37,225 nt of DNA from a virus. Every line of letters begins with the position of its first letter. Within the stretch, counting starts at the first letter, position 1. The stretch is from positions 1 to 37,225 of the IMG/VR virus record IMGVR_UViG_3300028027_000125; one strand, 5' to 3'. This document shows positions 28,392 through 36,758 of this stretch, piece by piece. The position numbers were made by a program, and so were the translations under genes. The notes under the pieces are model-generated. The model saw only the letters and a list, made by a program, of their open reading frames with translations. It had not been told where the DNA came from and made no database searches.

Positions 28392-29046
28392 TTTCTACAT
28401 CCCTACACGCTAGTGTATGCTCATGTTTGTATTCAAACGTCCCGATATGGAAGATCTGCTTTGATAGATCTTGATCCACATATGTTTTATGCCCATTTTG
28501 GGCGGCTCTACGGCAAAACCATACATCTTCACCAATGTAGTCTTCCGCAGCGGGAACCCAAGGGATAGCAAACCAAGGATATTCCATAGATTTATAGACT
28601 TCGGATTTAACGAGCATTACACCCATTCCGCAGTAGTCTACTTCAACAAGCCCTGTTGAATTATCTTCAGTATATACCCGATTGACAAATGTTGCATCCA
28701 TATCTGGGGTATTTTTTTTCACCGCAATTGGCTCAGTAGGAAATCTACGTTTTGCATAGTTTCCACAGACAATTCCAGTATCGTGCTTCAAAAGACGCAA
28801 GATAGTATCTTTGGGGAATCTCATGTCGCTATCTAGCCATAGCGTATGTGTGCATTCAGCGGCAACGGCATCCCTAGCAAGGTCCTGACGCTGTGCTGAC
28901 AATAATGTGCCAGAGCTAGTGTAGATCACTACTTTGTGGTGAGATGTACCTACTGTAAATCCAACCAATCTGGCTAAATCAAAAGCAAATCCAGAGTTAA
29001 CAAAATCCCGTGTTGGAACCAAAATTCCAATGGTCTTACTATCCAT
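28381..29046 (-). CDS. Glycosyltransferase-like (GT-A fold) protein
   Basis: A 221-residue protein beginning TIGILVPTRDFVNSGFAFDL, with THTLWLDSDMRFP (87-99), whose DSD triplet is the DxD metal/nucleotide-sugar site of GT-A enzymes. It lies inside the head module, between the capsid-downstream gene and the adaptor, so it may glycosylate virion proteins or a receptor decoy. DNA is a less likely target. It overlaps the upstream stop by one base (TAATG). The acceptor cannot be deduced. Confidence 0.7.
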   Translation of the reverse strand: MDSKTIGILVPTRDFVNSGFAFDLARLVGFTVGTSHHKVVIYTSSGTLLSAQRQDLARDAVAAECTHTLWLDSDMRFPKDTILRLLKHDTGIVCGNYAKRRFPTEPIAVKKNTPDMDATFVNRVYTEDNSTGLVEVDYCGMGVMLVKSEVYKSMEYPWFAIPWVPAAEDYIGEDVWFCRRAAQNGHKTYVDQDLSKQIFHIGTFEYKHEHTLACRDVENGT

Positions 29047-29360
29047 TAAACTTCTCCAGGTCTTGTGCGAAATGCACGATTATCAGGGTCATTGAGCCAA
29101 CGCTTCATATAAGCTTGGTCATCAAGTTTACCTTCGGCTTTCATTTGATAATACAAAGCCATTGGGATAGATGCCACATGGTGCATATCTCCATTCCAAT
29201 TAGCCCGTTCATCAAAAGAATTAAATCTCTCTTTATTGGCTTCTACTACTTGTGTAGCATCAATAATTGTTTCAATGGTTGCCTCATCTTTTTCAGCATC
29301 GTAATGCCAAAGCTTTTTGGTTCCCATTTCTGAGTTAATGTCAAAGATTTTTGTAGTCAT
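29046..29360 (-). CDS. Small head-module protein, unknown function
   Basis: A 104-residue acidic protein (MTTKIFDINSEMGTKKLWHY...), with a conserved-looking NWNGDMHHVASIPMALYYQM stretch and a Pro/Arg end. It lies between the capsid and glycosyltransferase genes. The ATG abuts the T-run of the capsid terminator and has no ribosome site, so initiation is unusual; an internal ATG at codon 12 also lacks one. The protein is probably real, since related proteins follow capsid genes in other phages. Confidence 0.65.
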   Translation of the reverse strand: MTTKIFDINSEMGTKKLWHYDAEKDEATIETIIDATQVVEANKERFNSFDERANWNGDMHHVASIPMALYYQMKAEGKLDDQAYMKRWLNDPDNRAFRTRPGEV

Positions 29361-29389
29361 AAAAAAAAGGGTGGGTTATTAGCCCACCC
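29361..29389 (-). terminator. Rho-independent terminator after the major capsid gene
   Basis: On the minus strand GGGTGGG (29389-29383), loop CTAATAA, CCCACCC (29375-29369), then eight T (29368-29361). The T-run touches the next ATG. The loop equals that of the terminator after terL. Confidence 0.85.
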
Positions 29390-29402
29390 CTTGTATTTCA
29401 GA

Positions 29403-30383
29403 TTAGCTCTGAATTGTTGAGTTCAAGTCATAGACAGCGCCATGAGCCTTCTCGTTCTTGATCTTCAAGCCCCACTCGCACAAGAGCATACGCTTCTCAG
29501 CATCACCAGTCTTAGCCAGTTCAACTGTCTGGAAGGGACGCAGGAAAGCAACGCTTGCGTACTCAGGATCAAGCACGAAAACATCACGCTCACGTTGGAA
29601 GCGGTTGGCAACAATACTCACGTTACCGAAGTCGGAAACATAAATATCTGCGGCTCCGATGATGGTGGAAGGCTTAGGACCAGTAACGTTGAAACGCTGA
29701 CCAGCAATACCAGCCATCTTAGACAAGTTCTGCTTGTTAACAGGACCAGCCATAACGATAGATGGTGAGCCACCTTCTGTCCACACCTTCTGAATTACGT
29801 CTTTCAGCAATGTCTCGCTGAATGAACGCAAGTTAGTGGTTGTAGCATCAGTACGAGCTGCATCAGGAATGGTTGTGTATGAAGGATCACCACCACCAGA
29901 ACCTTCGTTTGTATTGGTCTTCAAGAAGGCCAACAAAGCGCCTGTTTTACGGGCAGATGACGTAGAACCAGCGGCAGCGGCTTGGTTAGCCAACATTGTG
30001 GCCTCCATGTCACGCTTAATTTCCGCAGATTTTTTAGCCATTTGGTAGCTCAACTCAGAGCGCCTTCCTGCCTTGTCAACAGCTTCCAATGTACCAGCAA
30101 TGATTACATCCTTACGGCTAATCTGGGTGTAGTTGCCCAAACGAACTGTAGCTGTAACTGCTGTGAAAGAGGTGATGTCATCGCCCTCGATCTGTGCATT
30201 GGTTGTGACCGCAGCGGCCAAATCATCTGTTTGCCATTCAAAGAAAGTGTTGGTGACGTTCTCACGACCAACATTGCTCATAAATGGAGTCTCTTCTGGA
30301 GAGATCTGATAAATAACGTTGGAAAGGTCCTCCCGAACGCCTTTAGCGTCAAATCGGGTATAGGTATTGGTAATAGCAGCCAT
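29403..30383 (-). CDS. Major capsid protein (SU10/DUF5309-like)
   Basis: A 326-residue protein. TNTYTRFDAKGVREDLSNVI, ISPEETPFMSNVGRENV (27-43) and FEWQTDDLAAAVTTNAQIEG match the SU10-type (DUF5309) capsid family, an HK97-fold protein that forms the icosahedral shell. It follows the scaffold gene, as expected. AAGGA lies six bases before the ATG. A strong terminator follows it, suggesting a capsid-rich transcript. Confidence 0.85.
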   Translation of the reverse strand: MAAITNTYTRFDAKGVREDLSNVIYQISPEETPFMSNVGRENVTNTFFEWQTDDLAAAVTTNAQIEGDDITSFTAVTATVRLGNYTQISRKDVIIAGTLEAVDKAGRRSELSYQMAKKSAEIKRDMEATMLANQAAAAGSTSSARKTGALLAFLKTNTNEGSGGGDPSYTTIPDAARTDATTTNLRSFSETLLKDVIQKVWTEGGSPSIVMAGPVNKQNLSKMAGIAGQRFNVTGPKPSTIIGAADIYVSDFGNVSIVANRFQRERDVFVLDPEYASVAFLRPFQTVELAKTGDAEKRMLLCEWGLKIKNEKAHGAVYDLNSTIQS

Positions 30384-30392
30384 GATAAATCC

Positions 30393-31379
30393 TTAAATAA
30401 ATTTCTCGAAAAGGGATGCGGCATCTCTGACGCTTCCTGTTTGTGCAAGACGCTTTTTTGCGTTATTTATATCACTAGACTTAGAACTTACGCTACCTGT
30501 TGAACCTGGAGTTGCCATCTTTGGTGCTTTTTTAATCTTCGCTTGGAATTCTGGACGTTTACTCATCATCTGGTCATACTTCCACGCTTTGTGAAGCGCC
30601 AGTAATGCCCGTGAATCTGTAATTGTGTTCAGTTCCTGCTCTGAAAAGCCCAACTGCTGCCCGTACTCCAATAAAGCTTTTCCTTCTGCTTTGGCTTTCT
30701 CTGGAGAAGTCCACTCTGGAATTTTCTCTTTCAAAATTGCAGTTTCCTGTGCCAAAACAGTATTGATCTGCTTTTGCATTTCAACTTCTCGCAATTGATT
30801 AAGTCGCATCTGCTCTGCTTGAACTGCGAATTTCTGTTGCTGTCTGCGCTGATGTGATGTCCATTGACGGGCATATTCAGTCGGGTCTTCAACTTCTAAA
30901 CGATTCCAATCAGGCTCTTGCGGCTCAAACTCTTGCAGTTTTTGCTGTAATTGTCCTAATACCTGTGCGTATGTTTCACGCTCTGCACGTACTTGCTGAA
31001 ACTCAGACTCGACTAATTTGCGCTCTTCTGCCAGTTTCTGCGTTTTCCGTGTGTAGTCAGCTTCTCGTTGGTAACCTCGGATAAGTTCTTCCTTCGGGAC
31101 TTCGATTTCTTTACCATCAACTTTGACGATAAACTTCTCATCCCTTGGAGCTTCTTCCTCGGATTCCTCCTCGTTAGCCTCTACTTCCTCAGAAGATTCC
31201 AATGCTTCGTCTTGCGGCTCCGCACCTTCCACCTCCTCAGACTCAGATTCGGATTGCTCCTCCTCTGGTTGCGCCTCTGCACCAGTGTCAACACCCTCTT
31301 GAGCGTCTAGCATGGAAGCAAAGCTTTGCGCTGCTTGATTTACTGTAATCGAACCGACTGCTTGTGCGTTATCGGACAT
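30393..31379 (-). CDS. Scaffolding protein
   Basis: A 328-residue protein with a very acidic first about 85 residues (TGAEAQPEEEQSESESEEVE...), followed by a long helical, Gln/Glu-rich middle (LAEERKLVESEFQQVRAERE) and a basic C-terminus. This acidic front, coiled centre and basic tail are typical of scaffolds that guide capsid assembly and leave before DNA enters. It lies directly before the capsid gene with AGAGGT upstream of its ATG. Confidence 0.85.
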   Translation of the reverse strand: MSDNAQAVGSITVNQAAQSFASMLDAQEGVDTGAEAQPEEEQSESESEEVEGAEPQDEALESSEEVEANEEESEEEAPRDEKFIVKVDGKEIEVPKEELIRGYQREADYTRKTQKLAEERKLVESEFQQVRAERETYAQVLGQLQQKLQEFEPQEPDWNRLEVEDPTEYARQWTSHQRRQQQKFAVQAEQMRLNQLREVEMQKQINTVLAQETAILKEKIPEWTSPEKAKAEGKALLEYGQQLGFSEQELNTITDSRALLALHKAWKYDQMMSKRPEFQAKIKKAPKMATPGSTGSVSSKSSDINNAKKRLAQTGSVRDAASLFEKFI

Positions 31380-31400
31380 ATTTACCTCTTAGTTTAACAA

Positions 31401-31676
31401 TCATTCTGCTTTCGGGGGTCTTCCCCGTCTGCGAACAAGGGCAACTTCTGCCATCTTGCCTGTATCCATGACAGAGCGTAACTTAGATCTCAAAATGTCT
31501 ATCGTGGTCAAAAGCAAATAAGCTTGCTCTCTGATAGGACCTTCCATCAATTTGGAAGACCTGATTTCACGATAACAGTCATCTTCAATTCGCTTTAACA
31601 TCTCATTGAGGAGTTCATCCTCAAGAAGTAGTCTGGCTCTGTCTCCTCTTGCGAGGTTAATTTCTAGATCGTCCAT
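31401..31676 (-). CDS. Small head-module protein with AT-hook-like end
   Basis: A 91-residue helical protein between portal and scaffold genes. It starts MDDLEINLARGDRARLLLED and ends RRRGRPPKAE, which has the AT-hook core RGRP. An AT-hook would let it bind the minor groove of DNA during packaging. The rest has no recognised domain. The ATG lies directly after the portal stop. Confidence 0.6.
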   Translation of the reverse strand: MDDLEINLARGDRARLLLEDELLNEMLKRIEDDCYREIRSSKLMEGPIREQAYLLLTTIDILRSKLRSVMDTGKMAEVALVRRRGRPPKAE

Positions 31677-33827
31677 TTACATCATTGGTTGGGGCTGTTG
31701 AGGGACTTGCGTCTGGCTCATTGCAGCTTGTTGGCGAATTAATTCTCGGTCACGATTCATTGCGGCATCTATTTCCGCACTTTGAATTTGTACACCATAT
31801 TTCAATTCTAGCTCATATCTACGCAAAATACCATCTTGCTCAATACGATCTCTTTCACGATCATCAGCCATGAGCATTCTTTCACGATCTAACTGTAATT
31901 CAGCGGCTTTCTTTTGAATATCAGCTTGAATAGATTGTGCCTGTACTTGAGCCAATATCTCCTCTGGAGTTGGCTTTGGTGCAGGTGGTTCTGGCAACTG
32001 GAAATCATTAGGTAGTTGATTAAAGTAATTAGCCGAATCTTTAATTCCTGCCAACTGCAACATCTTAGTTAATGTGTTGGTGTACTGTGGTATTGATACA
32101 ACAGGATTATTAGGACCAGTCTTTTCAATCAACATTTCCTGACGGGCGGCTACCTGATTAAGAATATTAATTCTGTCTTCAATAGTGCCATCACCAACAC
32201 CAACATTAACGATTACATCCATCTTTGCATCCCATGATCTTGGGTCAATAGGAACAAAGGTGTTACGCAAACGCACCATACGGGCACGATCTTGGTTCTC
32301 AACAACCAACTTTAGGATGCCAGTAAATAGCTTACGCAAACCAGTTTCAGCAAAGATACGAGCAATCATCTCAATGTGCTGATGAGCGGCATTGACAGTC
32401 GCTGATACAGCGGCTTTGGTGGTGCTTTGGAGAGCATCTGCATCTAACCCTGCGGCAGCTTTAGAAATGCCTGTACGGGTCTGTTTAATGTCATCCAAGT
32501 AGTCCAACATCGGGAATGCGGCTTGACCAACAAATGGAGTGGTGAAAGGCTGAACCATGCCTGGCGCTCTCATCCGAATAACCGCACCAACTTCGGTGTT
32601 CAGCACATCCTCCATGTTGGCTTGCCCCTCAACAATCGCTGTTCGGGGGTGTATAGATTGAGCCAAAGAGTCTAGGATGCCACGCTGAACATTGGACTTA
32701 ATTCTCTGAATGTCCATAACAACATCGGCAGGACACATACCAAAGAATGTATGTGGCTCTGGATCTGGACAGAAATCAGCAAACTGTCGCTCAGAAACGA
32801 TCTCATTGCGGATAACTTTGTTGCCTGTACCAATGGTACAAATCCTACGCATTTCAGCAATGCCATCGCCATCAAAGTCTACCTTCAAGTAGCCCTCAAT
32901 GTACATCACACTCTTGCTTGATGGATCACCATTGTTTGCAGTACTGATTACCGCAAATGGGTTGCGAGAAGTGTATTCTTGGTTGTTGTCAAAGTCATTG
33001 CCATTACCAGACTGCTCAACCATTTCTTCATAGTCATAACCCATAGCGACTAGATCGGAAACAGTCTTCATGGTTCTGTGACCAACAAAAGTAGCGTCCT
33101 CAATGGATTTAGCTCTGCGGTCAATCAAGAACTCTTCTGGTGGCAAAGCCTCAATCTTGACCTTACCAGATTTAATTCTGCGCTTGATCTCCACATCGTA
33201 CATCATGGGTGGTGGAGTCATAATGCCTTGAGCTTCATTCATTGGCTCAGTACCAGGCACTGGATACTCACGCACCGCAGAGATCTCTACATTGGGATCA
33301 CTGGTCAACATCATCATGCTTTGTTCATCAAGCATAGAGAATGACTCTGCACGAACTTCAACAGACTCATCCCACCAGTACTTCACAATACCGCACTTAC
33401 GTACCAAAGCATCTTTAAATGCTGAGTGGAGAATCTTAAAGCCAGGATTATCTCGCTTGAAGATGAAGTCAACATAGTCTGTAGCTTGTTCAGCATTCTG
33501 AACATCTTCAGGTCCTTGAGGTGCAAACTCAACCACACGCTCTGGGCCAAAGAAAATACGCATCAGGCTTGGCAAAATGCCTTGTACTGTATCTCGTACA
33601 TCCATTGAAACTACTTGTGAACGACCATCTTCTTCGTCACCAAAGAGATCTCCATAGTAGTACTCAGTTGCTAATGCTCGATTGCCACCAATGTCATCAT
33701 CAATAAAGGATATTGCATCAGTAATTTCGGCAGAGATAACGCCCTGAAGTTGCTCTTCAGACATTACCTCATCTTCCTCCATTTGGCCTTGGAGGGTTTC
33801 TGCCATCAACATTGGGTTTTCTTGCAT
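31677..33827 (-). CDS. Portal protein
   Basis: A 716-residue protein with the podovirus portal style: VQGILPSLMRIFFGPERVVE (about 86-105), DNPGFKILHSAFKDALVRKC and IVKYWWDESVEV, followed by a crown with long C-terminal helices (PKPTPEEILAQVQAQSIQAD, later RERDRIEQDGILRRYELELK). Twelve copies would form the DNA gate at one capsid vertex. Its length matches the P22/SU10 type (about 700-750). AAGGA is placed before the ATG. Confidence 0.9.
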   Translation of the reverse strand: MQENPMLMAETLQGQMEEDEVMSEEQLQGVISAEITDAISFIDDDIGGNRALATEYYYGDLFGDEEDGRSQVVSMDVRDTVQGILPSLMRIFFGPERVVEFAPQGPEDVQNAEQATDYVDFIFKRDNPGFKILHSAFKDALVRKCGIVKYWWDESVEVRAESFSMLDEQSMMMLTSDPNVEISAVREYPVPGTEPMNEAQGIMTPPPMMYDVEIKRRIKSGKVKIEALPPEEFLIDRRAKSIEDATFVGHRTMKTVSDLVAMGYDYEEMVEQSGNGNDFDNNQEYTSRNPFAVISTANNGDPSSKSVMYIEGYLKVDFDGDGIAEMRRICTIGTGNKVIRNEIVSERQFADFCPDPEPHTFFGMCPADVVMDIQRIKSNVQRGILDSLAQSIHPRTAIVEGQANMEDVLNTEVGAVIRMRAPGMVQPFTTPFVGQAAFPMLDYLDDIKQTRTGISKAAAGLDADALQSTTKAAVSATVNAAHQHIEMIARIFAETGLRKLFTGILKLVVENQDRARMVRLRNTFVPIDPRSWDAKMDVIVNVGVGDGTIEDRINILNQVAARQEMLIEKTGPNNPVVSIPQYTNTLTKMLQLAGIKDSANYFNQLPNDFQLPEPPAPKPTPEEILAQVQAQSIQADIQKKAAELQLDRERMLMADDRERDRIEQDGILRRYELELKYGVQIQSAEIDAAMNRDRELIRQQAAMSQTQVPQQPQPMM

Positions 33828-33836
33828 ATTATTTCC

Positions 33837-34217
33837 TTATCGTGAGCCGATATAAGGGAGGATTCCAGAGCCAGTATTCTGTAGTAAAGAAGGGATGCCA
33901 CCAACGTAATTGTTAGCCATACCACCATATGCCATACCTGCTTGCGGGAGCATGAGAGATTTCTCATCTTCTTTAGGATTAAAAGAGTATTTAAATGCAG
34001 AGTTAGCCATATCGCCCATTGTGGCGTTTGGATCTGTGATGCCTTTAAAGGCTTCTACTGTTGGGGCAATTTGTTGGTTAACCATATTGCCAATACTAGA
34101 ACCAATAGATGCTGGCGCTCCACCGCCCATTACCGCCTGTGCTCCAAGCTCGGTTGCCGCAGCAGTTCCCGCTTCAGTTCCAAAAGAACCTAGTAAAGAT
34201 AATAACCATGCTGGCAT
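33837..34217 (-). CDS. Small Ala/Gly-rich head-module protein, unknown function
   Basis: A 126-residue protein: MPAWLLSLLGSFGTEAGTAA, then a Gly/Ala-rich stretch and a Met/Gly-rich end (YGGMANNYVGGIPSLLQNTG). A weak hydrophobic start could touch membrane. It lies between the Cys-rich protein and the portal, so a structural or ejected peptide is possible. No family is recognised. Confidence 0.6.
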   Translation of the reverse strand: MPAWLLSLLGSFGTEAGTAAATELGAQAVMGGGAPASIGSSIGNMVNQQIAPTVEAFKGITDPNATMGDMANSAFKYSFNPKEDEKSLMLPQAGMAYGGMANNYVGGIPSLLQNTGSGILPYIGSR

Positions 34218-34655
34218 TTAGTCCTCATCTTTCATTTCGTATTCTGTTTTAGCCATCATCAACATATTCTGCTGATTCTTGGTCATTTTCTTGGTGATAG
34301 GTCCACCAGATAACCATGCGGCACAGGTACGCTCACCTGCACATTTAAAGTCAAATAGCTCGCAATAACCGAGATTAGCCGCACCTTGGACATCTTTGGC
34401 ATAGCCATCAGTCTCTTCATCAATACCTTTTAGGATACAGTCTAGCATCTCAGGGGTTTGAATGAAGGCAGCGCAGTTACCGCATCGCATCTCTTGAACA
34501 TCATCTAGAGATACATCCCACATATCAGCAAGGTTCTGCCAGTACTCTTCGTTTTCCTCTTCAGGATTAGCAGGACCATAGTCAACATTCTTGATAGCCC
34601 AATTTCGGTTCTTTAAGTTGAACTCAATGTCATAGGTTGCGGTTGGGCATTTCAT
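34218..34655 (-). CDS. Cysteine-rich phage protein, possible Fe-S or zinc site
   Basis: A 145-residue acidic protein with cysteines at 3, 58, 61, 73, 98, 105 and 111: MRCGNCAAF, LDCILKG, LGYCELFDFKCAGERTCAAW. The CxxC and later spaced cysteines near aromatic residues recall high-potential iron-sulfur or zinc domains. Similar proteins occur near terminase/portal in environmental phages. Metal binding is likely; the identity is not clear. The start overlaps the upstream stop. Confidence 0.65.
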   Translation of the reverse strand: MKCPTATYDIEFNLKNRNWAIKNVDYGPANPEEENEEYWQNLADMWDVSLDDVQEMRCGNCAAFIQTPEMLDCILKGIDEETDGYAKDVQGAANLGYCELFDFKCAGERTCAAWLSGGPITKKMTKNQQNMLMMAKTEYEMKDED

Positions 34656-34948
34656 TTCTTATTCCTAGCAGATATTGCTTTAGCCTTTGCCTTTGCATCA
34701 GCCTTTGAACTTGCTCCCCAAGCTTGTAGGCTTTGCAACAAACGAGTAGGGCTTCCATCGGGTTTTCTCTCAGGTCCTGGCATATTACCCATCCGAGCAA
34801 GAAAAGAAGCTCTTCTTGGATTGTCACCAGACTTTACTGGTGCTTTTAGATTACTGCCTGGATTCTCTCGCTCATAGGACTTACGGCCTTTTTCATTAAG
34901 ACCACCCTTAGAGTTCTTACCCTCTTTGCGAGTCCAAGCCGCACTCAT
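34652..34948 (-). CDS. DUF6321-like small basic protein
   Basis: A 98-residue, basic, Gly/Lys-rich protein: AWTRKEGKNSKGGLNEKGRK (4-23), SYERENPGSNLKAPVKSGDN and RRASFLARMGNMPGP. This is a well-spread phage pattern I associate with DUF6321; no function is established. Together with the next two genes it forms a run of small basic proteins between terminase and portal, coupled by ATGA overlaps. Confidence 0.7.
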   Translation of the reverse strand: MSAAWTRKEGKNSKGGLNEKGRKSYERENPGSNLKAPVKSGDNPRRASFLARMGNMPGPERKPDGSPTRLLQSLQAWGASSKADAKAKAKAISARNKK

Positions 34949-35091
34949 TTTTTCTTAGCAGTCTTAGCCGCTTGTTTAAAATCTTTGGCAGTAGGAGCGC
35001 CCTTAGTGCCAGGCTTACGCATCTTTTCCTTGGAGCCAGCCTTTATGCGCTCACGTTTAGCTGCGATGTTGGCATAGAGACCTTGTTTCAT
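34945..35091 (-). CDS. 48-residue basic phage protein
   Basis: An ORF with ATGA overlaps at both ends. MKQGLYANIAAKRERIKAGS, then KEKMRKPGTKGAPTAKDFKQ, is a common short, Lys/Arg-rich sequence in phages near terminase and portal. It may bind DNA or RNA; function is unknown. The double overlap fixes its coordinates. Confidence 0.72.
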   Translation of the reverse strand: MKQGLYANIAAKRERIKAGSKEKMRKPGTKGAPTAKDFKQAAKTAKKK

Positions 35092-35273
35092 TTCTTGCTC
35101 CGATTGGTAGCGGTTCTAGATCCACGCTTGGGCATAGCACGGGCTTCGCTCATTGCGATAGCGACAGCTTGGTCACGGGATTTAACCTTTTGACCAGAAG
35201 AAGACTTGAGCTTCTTGTCTTTGTATTCTTTCATTACCATGCCAATTTTTTTAGCAGCATCGTCCATTTTCAT
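35088..35273 (-). CDS. DUF6496-like small basic protein
   Basis: A 61-residue protein: MKMDDAAKKIGMVMKEYKDK, then a KSSSGQKVKSRDQAVAIAMS helix and a basic end. The SGxKVKxRxQAIAIA motif fits DUF6496, common in phages and without known function. TGGAG lies six bases upstream of the ATG. It is the first gene after the terL terminator and a new promoter. Confidence 0.75.
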   Translation of the reverse strand: MKMDDAAKKIGMVMKEYKDKKLKSSSGQKVKSRDQAVAIAMSEARAMPKRGSRTATNRSKK

Positions 35274-35297
35274 AGAAATCTCCAGAAAGGTTGCTCA

Positions 35298-35306
35298 ATA
35301 GTAACA
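35298..35306 (-). promoter_or_regulatory. Extended -10 promoter for the head operon
   Basis: On the minus strand TGT-TACTAT (35306-35298) lies between the terL terminator and the DUF6496-like gene. The -35 region is only T-rich, but an extended -10 can work without it. It would restart transcription for the portal, scaffold and capsid genes. Confidence 0.5.
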
Positions 35307-35319
35307 TATTGTGTTAAAC

Positions 35320-35347
35320 AAAAAAAGAGCTACTTATTAGGTAGCTC
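35320..35347 (-). terminator. Rho-independent terminator after terL
   Basis: On the minus strand GAGCTAC (35347-35341), loop CTAATAA, GTAGCTC (35333-35327) and seven T (35326-35320). The loop is identical to that of the terminator after the capsid gene. Confidence 0.88.
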
Positions 35348-35363
35348 AAAGTGGCAACGGCAA

Positions 35364-36758
35364 TCAGACAAGTCCTCGGATTAACCTTTTAATGGGTTTA
35401 CCCCAAGAATTGTTTGATCCCCATGAGATGGTGGCGGCATCGGAGGCAAATGTCAACACAAAAGCATCAGCCATGTCAGGAGATTTAAGTCCTCTCCTGC
35501 GAATATCATCCTTGGACTCAATCTTAATCTTGCCGTTAGAGGTAAAGGTGTACCTTACAGTTGCAAGTTCTCCGATTAAATCTTCGTTATTAGGGATCTT
35601 GCAGTCTCTTTTCTCTAGCCAAGCCTTGGCTTTGTGCCATAACTCTGCTCTTAGATTCAAATAAGTCCCACCCATGGCAGGACTTTCGGACACGTTAATT
35701 CCCCTAGCGGGAAGTTTTAATTCTCTTAGTCTGTCAACAACACCCGCTCCCAGACCGATAGAGTCAACCAGAATCTCAGCAGGTCTATTCTTATGGTCAC
35801 AAGCTTCATACTGAGCCACCACAGCACCTGTTAACTGCATCAAGTCTAGATTCCTCCACCGCTCAAGAGTCTGGACTACGTTAGATTGACGCTTACACAA
35901 AACTGACGAGTCTGAACCAAACCTAGCTACGTCTAGTCCCCAAACTATAGGAGCATCTTCATACGCTCTGGTATCTCGATGTTTGGCAGATTCAAGTAGT
36001 TCCATTGGAATGATGGTGTCATCATCACTACGTGGGAACTCTCCTAGAACACGAATCCGATAAGCGTTACTTTCCTCGCCATAGCGGGATTTCATGTCCT
36101 GAACATACTCGCTACTGACACGGGTAGAGTCCAGACAGGATACTCGTCTAGTCCACCACTCGTCTTTTAATCTATTATGTGTGTCAAAAAAGAACCCAGA
36201 AGACCGAACAGGGTTACCCAGAAGGATGGTCAGAGCGTTATGTCCTGACATAGAGCCAGCAGCGGCCTCAAACACTGCTTCAGGAACGCCAGAAGCCTCA
36301 TCTGCTACCAACATGACGTTATCAGAGTGAACGCCTTGTAGAGCCTCTGGTTGTTCAGCACGAGATGTTCTAGCAGAGATAAACGCCTCAGTAGCGGAAG
36401 CTTTCAGCTCTATCCTCTCTTGTTTGACATCAAGTAGCTCTTGGATAGGTTGGGGTAGTTCTTTCACCCATCTCTTCAGTTCGGCAAACAAAGCATCATA
36501 AAGTTGGGCAGAAGTAGGGGCAGTCACCACTACTTTAACGGGATATCTGGTTAAAAGAAACCACAACATAGCCCAAGAAGCAGTGGTTGACTTACCAACC
36601 CCGTGACCAGAACGAATCGAGATCTTTCGCTCACCAGAGGCTACAGCGTTCAAGAAGTCTTGCTGCCACTCATCAGGCTCTACTCCAAGTACTTCTTTAA
36701 CAAAAAGAACAGGATCAGCCCTATAAAGGGTGATGAACTGGATAAATGGGTTATTCAT
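35364..36758 (-). CDS. terL: Terminase large subunit
   Basis: A 464-residue DNA-packaging motor. SGHGVGKST (50-58) is Walker A, VMLVADEAS (148-156) Walker B with catalytic Glu154, and LLGNP (179-183) the coupling motif. The nuclease domain opens with VWGLDVARFGSDSSV (272-286, metal Asp277), followed by ILVDSIGLGAGVVDRL and SPDMADAFVL. It cuts and pumps DNA into the head through the portal. The length is typical. The start overlaps terS by eight bases. Headful or cos packaging cannot be told from it. Confidence 0.95.
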   Translation of the reverse strand: MNNPFIQFITLYRADPVLFVKEVLGVEPDEWQQDFLNAVASGERKISIRSGHGVGKSTTASWAMLWFLLTRYPVKVVVTAPTSAQLYDALFAELKRWVKELPQPIQELLDVKQERIELKASATEAFISARTSRAEQPEALQGVHSDNVMLVADEASGVPEAVFEAAAGSMSGHNALTILLGNPVRSSGFFFDTHNRLKDEWWTRRVSCLDSTRVSSEYVQDMKSRYGEESNAYRIRVLGEFPRSDDDTIIPMELLESAKHRDTRAYEDAPIVWGLDVARFGSDSSVLCKRQSNVVQTLERWRNLDLMQLTGAVVAQYEACDHKNRPAEILVDSIGLGAGVVDRLRELKLPARGINVSESPAMGGTYLNLRAELWHKAKAWLEKRDCKIPNNEDLIGELATVRYTFTSNGKIKIESKDDIRRRGLKSPDMADAFVLTFASDAATISWGSNNSWGKPIKRLIRGLV

